Shown here piece by piece: positions 23,743 through 32,486 of a DNA stretch of 32,486 nt. A program made the translations under genes and the position numbers. The notes under the pieces were generated by a model. It was not told the DNA's origin and ran no database searches. It saw nothing but the letters and a program-made list of their open reading frames with translations. The DNA is from Planctomycetota bacterium (GTDB lineage Bacteria; Planctomycetota; Phycisphaerae; Phycisphaerales; UBA1924): NCBI GenBank assembly GCA_023434205.1, contig JAEYTB010000295.1:1-32486 (forward strand), written 5' to 3'. How positions within the stretch are numbered: the first letter of the stretch is position 1; every line of letters begins with the position of its first letter.

Positions 23743-24423
23743 TCACGCCGCGGCCTGCTCCTCCGCCGCTCCCGCAACGCCCGGCGCCGCGCCCAGCAGC
23801 ACGGTGAAGATCGCGCTCACCGGCCCCAGCGCATCGCCGCGGCGGCCCTGCACGGTGTACCGGGCCTGCCCCGCGCCGGCGGGGAGCGTGGCGTCCTTGA
23901 AGCGCTTGCGGGCGGTGAGCGCGAGCTGCGTGAACCCGGACTCGCCGGGCAGGCGGCGGAGCACGTGGTAGATCGTGCCGTGGGCGTTGTCGGGGTTCCG
24001 GCACTTCCACGAGATGGTGACCGAGCCGTCGCTGTTGAGCGCGGCCTTGAAGCCGCTGCACGGCCCGGGCGGGGGCATCACCCCCGGCGTGCTGGGCGGG
24101 AGCAGCAGCGCGGCGCTGTACAGCGCCGTCGGGTCCGCGGCGTTGGCGGCGGTGCGGTCGATCGTCTCAACGGCCCGCGTCATTACGCGGCTCAGCGTGT
24201 TGCAGCGGGCTTCGGCGTACGCCGCGGCGGCCTTGTACGCCTGCCGCGCGGCCTCGACCTCGATCAGCGCCGCGCGGGCCTCCTGCACCGCCGTGGTGTA
24301 ATCGGCCAGCAGCCCGGGCGGGAGCCCCAGCAGCGCCGCGTTCTCGGTAAACGGCCCGACGTGGGCCGCGGCGAAGCTGACGGCGGCGGGTCGGGGTGAG
24401 CGGGTGATGCGTTGGGTGGCCAT
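23743..24423 (-). CDS. Protein with C-terminal fibronectin-III-like domain, 226 aa
   Basis: The first half is helical (FTENAALLGLPPGLLADYTT, then ALIEVEAARQAYKAAAAYAE). The second half has FKAALNSDGSVTISWKCRNP and a 'TIYHVLRRLPGESGFTQLAL' segment typical of fibronectin type III folds. It ends in an Ala/Glu-rich tail. No signal peptide is visible. This helical-plus-FN3 layout recurs in Planctomycetes and some other environmental bacteria, with no known role. ATG 24423 has GAGG only 3 bases away. A GTG four codons upstream (24435) is the alternative start. Existence is well supported and function unknown. Confidence 0.72.
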   Translation of the reverse strand: MATQRITRSPRPAAVSFAAAHVGPFTENAALLGLPPGLLADYTTAVQEARAALIEVEAARQAYKAAAAYAEARCNTLSRVMTRAVETIDRTAANAADPTALYSAALLLPPSTPGVMPPPGPCSGFKAALNSDGSVTISWKCRNPDNAHGTIYHVLRRLPGESGFTQLALTARKRFKDATLPAGAGQARYTVQGRRGDALGPVSAIFTVLLGAAPGVAGAAEEQAAA

Positions 24424-24761
24424 GATCCTCGACACATCGGCCGGCGCGGGGCCGAGCTTTATGAGAACCCGTGCGGAAACTCTGAGAGTCGCCGCGCAAG
24501 CCCCCGGCCCGCGTACCCCACGGCCGACATCCCGCGCGGAACCCGCCGCGCTGCGTACGCCATCCGGGAGATTCCGTAGGCGAGTTGGGAGATTCCGTAG
24601 GCGATGCGGCAGGTTCCGTGGGCGGCGTGCCAGACCGCGTACGGGATGTGCGGGAGCCAGTAGGCGGTGCCCCGCTGCGGGTACCGACCGCGGCCCGCTA
24701 TGCGGAGTGCTGACGGCTCGCCGGCCACTGCTTCAGCTTCGCGCCTTTGCGAAAAGGAGAG
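24424..24761. other. Intergenic region dominated by a tandem repeat, 338 bases
   Basis: This region separates two leftward genes and is taken up mostly by the 21-bp tandem repeat at 24510-24690. No promoter, RNA gene or terminator was recognised with confidence. A minus-strand frame of 89 codons runs through the repeat from 24728 to 24459 without a stop. Confidence 0.6.
24510..24690 (-). repeat. Degenerate 21-bp tandem repeat, about nine units
   Basis: Units follow a strict 21-base step: a GT (GC in one unit) recurs at 24513, 24534, 24555, 24576, 24597, 24618, 24639, 24660 and 24681. The two central units share ATTCCGTAGGCGA. Read on the minus strand the repeat encodes a heptapeptide of the type MAYGISR, with units IAYGISQ, LAYGISR and MAYAARR in a row. 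No indel breaks the phase, so an 89-residue frame stays open. Whether this is translated is not known. There is no convincing ribosome site. Confidence 0.75.
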
Positions 24762-25772
24762 CTACTCACGCTGGCGCGATGGACCGGGCGGTGGCGCGAT
24801 GCGTGCGACTTCGATGGGGCCCCAGCGGATCGGAAGCTCGACCGGCCGCGTCGCGGTGATGACCCGCAGCCGGAACCTGGCGTTCTCCGGCACGGAGTAG
24901 GGGGGTGCCAGCTCCAGGTCGCATGTGGTTCGGGTGCGGTTCCCAATGGTTTCTTCGCTGAGGGATCGGGCGCGCCCGATCACCTGGCCATTCCCATCAA
25001 GCAACTCGATCGAGCCGAGCGTCGGGAGCTCCGGCGGCTCATCTCCCTGAGCGTGATCCGTCACGAACTCAAAGTGATAGAAGGTCCCCGGCTGCCGTTG
25101 TGGCTGAACCGTGAGCACCCGCGCCCGGAGTCCGGGGGCGACCGGCTTCATTTCTTCCGATGGCGCCGCCGGAAGGATCACTTCCGTTTCCTTCTCGGCC
25201 ACTTCGACGATGAGCGTCCCCTCGATGCGTTCGAGGCGCTGAGGCGGGCGGTCCATCGTGAACCGCGCCTCAAAGCTGTCGGAGCTCGCACGGTCCCGGG
25301 CCTGCCCGGCCAATCGGAGCTCGGCCGGTCGGATGAAGTCTCTGGGCGAGGACGAGTTTGTGGCCCATGGCCGGAAAGTGCCGTCGGACGGGTCGCCGCC
25401 GATGAGTTGTTCACCGTCCTCGTCAGTCACCACTATCGCGGACAGGGGCTTGCGCACCCTGAAGAGATGCCGCCTGCTGCGGTCCCAGACGGTGATGGTG
25501 AGCGAAAGGTCGAAGCCGGGCTCGTTCTCCGCGTACGGCAGGGGCGCCGTGTCGAAGCGCCGGTCCGCTCGCACCGTCATTCGTCTGAGCGTCACCTCGA
25601 AGTCCTCCGCCTTGGTTGATGTGGGGCCCTCGCGTGGAGTTTGGGACGCTGCGACCTGCCCGAGCGAGATCGGGGAATCCGCCCAGGCACCAGAACCTGC
25701 TCCACAGCCCGCGAGGCCGGTCAGCATCATGGCGAGGCCTGTGCAGAACCATCCGGTGTTCAGGCGTGGCAT
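24762..25772 (-). CDS. Hypothetical lipoprotein, 336 aa
   Basis: The N-terminus is a type II signal peptide (WFCTGLAMMLTGLAGC) with the lipid-modified Cys at residue 23. The mature part of about 310 residues is rich in beta strands: FEVTLRRMTVRADRRFD, FDLSLTITVWDRSRRHLF, YHFEFVTDHA, LGSIELLDGNGQVIGRARSL and CDLELAPPYSVPENARFRLR. It seems to contain two or more beta-sandwich units. No known family is recognised. It would be anchored to a membrane facing the periplasm. ATG 25772 starts exactly at the signal peptide. Divergent from groEL1, 410 bases away. Confidence 0.78.
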   Translation of the reverse strand: MPRLNTGWFCTGLAMMLTGLAGCGAGSGAWADSPISLGQVAASQTPREGPTSTKAEDFEVTLRRMTVRADRRFDTAPLPYAENEPGFDLSLTITVWDRSRRHLFRVRKPLSAIVVTDEDGEQLIGGDPSDGTFRPWATNSSSPRDFIRPAELRLAGQARDRASSDSFEARFTMDRPPQRLERIEGTLIVEVAEKETEVILPAAPSEEMKPVAPGLRARVLTVQPQRQPGTFYHFEFVTDHAQGDEPPELPTLGSIELLDGNGQVIGRARSLSEETIGNRTRTTCDLELAPPYSVPENARFRLRVITATRPVELPIRWGPIEVARIAPPPGPSRQRE

Positions 25773-26182
25773 CGATGGAGCTTACAACGGCCCACTGTCG
25801 CCAGCCCCACCAGCCGCGGGGAGCTTCGCCGCCCGGCCTGTTTTGACGCGGCCGCGCTGGGGTGAAGGTGCCTGCCACATCGGCAGCCCGATCCCCTGTC
25901 CGGCTTTGCGCTGGCAGGAGGGCGGTGGGGGTGTGGTCGGGGCGAGCGGCGGCTGGATGTCCGAAGTAACGGCACCCCAGGTGGTTAGGCACGGTCGGCA
26001 GGTCGGCGACTGGGTGGCATCCCGGTTGCCATAGGCTTGGCCAGACCCGCGGGCTGTCGGTACCGACCGGCTGACCACGGGGAGCACCGGGATGAGGGCA
26101 TCCTGGTGCTACGCCCCCCACAGGACTCAGGGTTCCACCACTCAGGATTCCACCAGCACTCCCAGAGGAGCTTGAACGAACC
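25773..26182. other. Intergenic region upstream of groEL1, 410 bases
   Basis: This gap lies between the leftward lipoprotein gene and groEL1. It contains a 12-base palindrome GTCGGTACCGAC at 26056-26067 and a short direct repeat of TTCCACCA just before groEL1. I find no CIRCE element and no clear heat-shock sigma promoter. The GAGGAG at about 26165 is some 12 bases before the ATG, rather far. Open frames across it look like shadows with no conserved features. Confidence 0.6.
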
Positions 26183-27961
<1,779 letters not shown>

Positions 27962-27972
27962 GCCCCTGACCC

Positions 27973-28587
27973 ATGACCTCGGTGCTGCCCATCACCACGC
28001 GCAACTACCACGCGAAGGTCGTTCTCACGAACGGCGGGCGTTTGCTGCTGCGCGAGGTGCTCTTCGGGGAGCAGGTGCGGCTGCCCGGCGGGAAGTACGC
28101 GGAAGAGGTCACGCCCATGAAGGACGGGCGGTTCCGGTTCCTGCAGGTCAAGAACGGGCTGCGGGCGCCGGTGGACCTGACCGCGCAGCACGTGGACCGG
28201 CTTGCACGCCGCGGCGCCACCGGGGCCCTGGGACCGATGGCACGCCAGCCCGCGGAGAACATCGACGTCTTCGACGTCGTGCAGCAAGGGCTGCCCTTCA
28301 GCGGGATGGTCCAGTCGTTCCTCGGCCGGCCCGCGCTCCACGGCATCGACGAGAAGACGGGGCAGGAACGGACGATCCTGCTGAGCGAGGTGCAGTCGTT
28401 CGAGACTCGGCGGCGCAAGCCGGAGGTCAGCCGCGTGGTGCGGGCCGAGGCGGAGCTGGCGGAGAGCGAGGGCGTCGAGGTGCGCGAGGTTGAGGTGACG
28501 ATCACCGCCGCGGAGCTGGTGGACCGGCCGTATGTGGCGGCAGCCATCCCAGCCGGAGAGGTCCGAGAGGAGAGCCCGCAGCCATGA
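27973..28587 (+). CDS. Hypothetical protein within chaperonin operon, 204 aa
   Basis: No family is recognised. It is soluble, without signal or membrane segments. The first third is strand-rich (YHAKVVLTNGGRLLLREVLF), the middle has AENIDVFDVVQQGLPFSGMV, and the C-terminal third is acidic and helical (AEAELAESEGVEVREVEVT). The start is 11 bases after groEL1 and the stop overlaps the dedA start by 4 bases (ATGA), so it is co-translated with dedA. The location hints at a role linked to protein folding or to DedA, but nothing in the sequence proves it. Confidence 0.78.
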   Translation: MTSVLPITTRNYHAKVVLTNGGRLLLREVLFGEQVRLPGGKYAEEVTPMKDGRFRFLQVKNGLRAPVDLTAQHVDRLARRGATGALGPMARQPAENIDVFDVVQQGLPFSGMVQSFLGRPALHGIDEKTGQERTILLSEVQSFETRRRKPEVSRVVRAEAELAESEGVEVREVEVTITAAELVDRPYVAAAIPAGEVREESPQP

Positions 28588-29285
28588 TGGAGCTCTTCGA
28601 CCAGTTCATGGCGATGCTGCGGGACCTGCCGGGGTTCCTGGACGGGTTCATCACCCAGCACGGCGTGTGGGTGTACGTGCTGCTGTTCGCGATCATCTTC
28701 GCGGAGACAGGGCTGGTCATCACGCCGTTCCTGCCGGGGGATTCGCTGCTGTTCACCGTGGGTGCGATCGCCGCGGGCCCGGGGCGGCCGTTCGACCCGT
28801 GGGGCGGTGTGTGGGCGGTGTCGGGGCTGATGATCTTCGCGGCGATCCTGGGCGATGCGGTGAACTACCACATCGGCAAGGTCATCGGGCCGCGGATCTT
28901 CCGGGGCGAGAGCAACGTAGGGTTCATCGGCCGGTGCCTGAACCGCAAGCACCTGGACCGTGCCCACGAGTTCTTCGAGAAGTACGGGGGCAAGGCGGTG
29001 ATCCTGGGGCGGTTCGTGCCCATCGTGCGGACGTTCGTGCCGTTCGTGGCGGGCGCGGGGGCGATGAACTACTCCAAGTTCTTCCTGTACAACGTGAGCG
29101 GGGCGTTCCTGTGGATCGGCGTGTGCGTGGGCGCGGGCTGGTTCTTCGGGAACATCGAGTGGGTCAAAAACAACTTCGAGGCGGTGGTGATCGCCATCAT
29201 CGTCGTTTCGCTCCTTCCGATCGTGATCGAGTTTTTCATCGCCCGGCGCAAGAAAGCAGCCGCGGCGGCAGCAACCAACACCTGA
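28584..29285 (+). CDS. DedA-family membrane protein, 233 aa
   Basis: An inner-membrane protein of the DedA/Tvp38 group, members of which act as lipid carriers (undecaprenyl phosphate) or support proton-motive force. Family motifs are ETGLVITPFLPGDSLLF, the central AILGDAVNYHIGKVIG and the signature GRFVPIVRTFVPFVAGAGAM, all intact. About five hydrophobic segments; the C-terminus ends in a basic, Ala-rich tail. The start overlaps the previous stop (ATGA). groES begins 19 bases after its stop. Presence between groEL1 and groES is unusual. Confidence 0.92.
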   Translation: MMELFDQFMAMLRDLPGFLDGFITQHGVWVYVLLFAIIFAETGLVITPFLPGDSLLFTVGAIAAGPGRPFDPWGGVWAVSGLMIFAAILGDAVNYHIGKVIGPRIFRGESNVGFIGRCLNRKHLDRAHEFFEKYGGKAVILGRFVPIVRTFVPFVAGAGAMNYSKFFLYNVSGAFLWIGVCVGAGWFFGNIEWVKNNFEAVVIAIIVVSLLPIVIEFFIARRKKAAAAAATNT

Positions 29286-29304
29286 GCAAGAGGAGGACTG
29301 TTCC

Positions 29305-29595
29305 ATGGGCGTGAAGCCGACCGAAGACCGTGTGCTCGTCAAGCCGATCGAGGCCGAGACCAAGACCGCGAGCGGCATTTACCTGCCCGAAACCGCCAAG
29401 GAGAAGCCCGTGAAGGGCCAGGTGGTGGCGACCGGCCCCGGCAAGCGGCTGGAGAACGGCAAGCGGGCAGAGATGAGCGTCCGCAGCGGCGACACCGTGG
29501 TGTACGGCAAGTACGCGGGCACCGAGGTGGAGATCAAGGGCGTGAAGCACCTGATCATCCGCGAGAGCGAGCTGCTGGGGATTCTCGAGGGCTGA
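29305..29595 (+). CDS. groES: Co-chaperonin GroES, 96 aa
   Basis: GroES forms a seven-subunit lid that closes the GroEL cavity. The fold is seen in VKPTEDRVLVKPIEAE, the mobile loop TKTASGIYLPETAKEKP that contacts GroEL, GQVVATGPGKRLENGKR and the end HLIIRESELLGILEG. Length is normal. A strong AGAGGAGGA site precedes ATG 29305. It lies between dedA and groEL2 and may serve both GroEL paralogues. Confidence 0.97.
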   Translation: MGVKPTEDRVLVKPIEAETKTASGIYLPETAKEKPVKGQVVATGPGKRLENGKRAEMSVRSGDTVVYGKYAGTEVEIKGVKHLIIRESELLGILEG

Positions 29596-29611
29596 GCAGA
29601 CGGAAGACGAG

Positions 29612-29738
29612 CACAGAGTTCACAGAGCAGAAACAGAAACACACGGAGGAAGGCAGGAACGGGAAGACTGAAAGCCAAGGCGGACTGACCTCAACCGCTT
29701 TCTCTGTGCCTTCTGTCACCCTCTGTCCCCTCTGTGTT
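29612..29738. repeat. CACAGAG-type repeat pair in inverted orientation
   Basis: CACAGAG-rich sequence at 29612-29655 ends GAGGAAGGCAG like the copy at 23254-23288. At 29701-29738 the complementary form appears (CTCTGTG...CTCTGTCCCC..CTCTGTG). The two arms face each other between groES and groEL2 and could fold into a long imperfect stem in the mRNA. Confidence 0.65.
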
Positions 29739-29758
29739 CGGCTTGAAAGGAACGCAGA

Positions 29759-31375
<1,617 letters not shown>

Positions 31376-31389
31376 GGCAGAGTTCCGCC

Positions 31390-31415
31390 GCCCCGGGGCC
31401 GCTGGGCCCCGGGGC
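31390..31415 (+). terminator. GC-rich hairpin after groEL2, possible terminator
   Basis: A perfect 11-bp stem, GCCCCGGGGCC (31390-31400) with GGCCCCGGGGC (31405-31415), has a 4-base loop and starts 15 bases after the groEL2 stop. No T-run follows, so it may stop transcription only partly or protect the 3' end. Confidence 0.6.
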
Positions 31416-31481
31416 GTGAAGAATGCAACGGGCCCACGCGTCGAAAGGCCGTGGGCTCGGTTCACAAAGAGGTGGGCTGCA

Positions 31482-32276
31482 TTGGTCGAGACGCCGCACA
31501 TCCCTGAGCCGCTGCTGGCCTTTGATGATCAGGCCCCGGAGGTTCGGTCTGCGCTTGAGAAGCTCGACGCATCGCACGCGCGGTATCGGTCCCTGGTTCA
31601 GCGCGACGCCATCCTGCCCAACTCGGTCGATGCGGTGCGGGTGGAACTGACGTACCACTCCAACGCCATCGAGGGCAGCACGCTCACCCTGCGCGAGACG
31701 CAGCTCATCCTGGAGGGCCAGACGCCTGCCGCGGGCAAGTCCCTTTGTGAGGTGTATGAGGCGAGGAACCACGACCGGGCCCTGCGGATGGTGGAGCAGT
31801 GGGCCGCGGACCGCACCGAGGCGTCCCCGCTGAGCGAGGGCGATCTACTCGCGGTGCATGCCCAAGTCATGGCGGACATCGACCCGCACGCGGCGGGGCG
31901 GCTGCGGTCGGAGCGTGTGCTGATCAAGGGCTCGCGGTTCGTGCCGCCGGGGAGCCACCGGTTCGGAGAGCTGATCCCGGCGATGCTCGGGCGGGCGAAC
32001 GCTGCGGGGCTGCACGCGGCGGTGCAGGCCGCGGAACTGCACTACAACTTCGTCGCGATCCATCCGTTTAACGACGGCAACGGCCGGACCGCTCGCCTGC
32101 TAATGAACTACCACCTGCTGCGGCGGGGCTACCCGCTCACGGTGATCGAGGTTGAGCGCCGGGGTGAATACCTGGGGGCGCTGGAAGAGGCGAACGCAGG
32201 GAGGCACGGCGCGTTCGCGGCGTTCATCATCGGGAGCATCGAGCGGTCTATTCTGAGGTTGATCGGCGGCGACTGA
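31482..32276 (+). CDS. Fic-domain protein (probable AMP-transferase), class II, 264 aa
   Basis: Fic enzymes attach AMP, or sometimes another nucleotide part, to a target protein. The active site HPFNDGNGRTAR is complete (catalytic His194, then Gly and Asn, Arg). An inhibitory helix motif S-x-x-x-E-G (SNAIEG, residues 60-65, Glu64) lies in the N-terminal half, which places it in class II Fic proteins that block themselves. TTG 31482 is preferred because GAGGTG lies 7 bases upstream. A GTG at 31416 would overlap the hairpin after groEL2 and add 22 residues. It sits between groEL2 and dnaJ. No antitoxin gene is nearby. The target is unknown. Confidence 0.87.
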   Translation: MVETPHIPEPLLAFDDQAPEVRSALEKLDASHARYRSLVQRDAILPNSVDAVRVELTYHSNAIEGSTLTLRETQLILEGQTPAAGKSLCEVYEARNHDRALRMVEQWAADRTEASPLSEGDLLAVHAQVMADIDPHAAGRLRSERVLIKGSRFVPPGSHRFGELIPAMLGRANAAGLHAAVQAAELHYNFVAIHPFNDGNGRTARLLMNYHLLRRGYPLTVIEVERRGEYLGALEEANAGRHGAFAAFIIGSIERSILRLIGGD

Positions 32277-32290
32277 GAGCGAGCAACGGA

Positions 32291-32486
32291 ATGCCCACGA
32301 CTCGAGATTACTACGAGATCCTCAGCATCGAGAAGACCGCCGACGGCGAGGAGATCAAACGCGCCTACCGGCGGCTGGCGATGAAGTACCACCCCGACCG
32401 CAACCCGGGGGACGCCGAGGCGGAGCAGAAGTTCAAGGAGTGCGCCGAGGCGTACGAGGTCCTCAGCGACGCGGAGAAGCGCAAGC
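32291..32486 (+). CDS. dnaJ: DnaJ co-chaperone, N-terminal part (cut by window end)
   Basis: The first 65 codons encode a J-domain: TRDYYEILSIEKTADGEEIK, the HPD motif in KYHPDRNPGD and AYEVLSDAEKRK. The J-domain stimulates the ATPase of DnaK (Hsp70). Whether the Gly/Phe, zinc and C-terminal domains of a true DnaJ follow cannot be seen, so it could also be a shorter J-protein such as CbpA. It starts 14 bases after the fic stop and is probably co-transcribed with it. The ribosome site is weak (ACGGA). Confidence 0.88.
   Translation, partial: MPTTRDYYEILSIEKTADGEEIKRAYRRLAMKYHPDRNPGDAEAEQKFKECAEAYEVLSDAEKRK

Noticed and set aside
26100..26182. CIRCE (HrcA) operator before groEL1
   Set aside because: CACTC-like words occur (CCACTC, GCACTC) but there is no TTAGCACTC-N9-GAGTGCTAA inverted repeat.

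Overview
The window is a GC-rich (about two-thirds G+C or more), densely coding bacterial chromosome segment. Gene content suggests a member of the Planctomycetota, possibly the class Phycisphaerae. The clues are a PEGA-domain lipoprotein of the planctomycete type, a very long SecA (1327 aa), a general-secretion pseudopilin, the futalosine-route menaquinone enzyme MqnA and duplicated groEL. This assignment is inferred from protein family resemblance and was not tested by a search. No insertion sequences, integrases, phage genes or CRISPR arrays are visible.

Left part (1-11.4 kb): the tail of a probable 2-hydroxyacid dehydrogenase, a STAS/SpoIIAA-like protein, a free-standing copy of the C-terminal domain of B12-dependent ribonucleotide reductase, a small membrane-anchored protein, secA with a clear terminator, a PEGA lipoprotein, a Nudix hydrolase, mqnA, a PglD/NeuD-like acetyltransferase, an acyltransferase-3 membrane protein, an unknown coiled-coil protein, a type II pseudopilin, and tRNA-Pro(CGG) with a hairpin that can terminate on both strands.

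Middle part (11.4-22.4 kb): an oxidative-stress pair, furA-katG, transcribed leftward from a promoter whose -35 box lies inside a perfect inverted repeat. Next come a Cys-rich DUF2703 protein coupled to a SigZ-type sigma factor, a tandem DUF1801 protein, and a leftward arsR-SRPBCC-DUF1579 operon. A two-gene trehalose operon follows: otsA, then a fusion of trehalose-6-phosphate phosphatase with a complete GH15 glycosidase. After it comes ndk. Both furA and arsR seem to start at GTG codons only 5 bases after a -10 box, which suggests leaderless mRNAs.

Right part (22.4-32.5 kb): a 59-bp-spaced hairpin repeat pair, an AlkD-like DNA repair protein, three leftward genes of little or no known function with a degenerate 21-bp tandem repeat among them, then a chaperone block: groEL1, unknown, dedA, groES, groEL2, fic, dnaJ (cut by the window end). 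The two GroEL paralogues differ strongly at the C-terminus, and a class II Fic AMP-transferase lies between groEL2 and dnaJ.

Base composition changes across the window. Up to about 20 kb the plus strand is richer in C than G whichever way genes point. After about 20.5 kb it is mostly richer in G. The switch falls inside the trehalose fusion gene and may mark a replichore boundary or a difference in ancestry.
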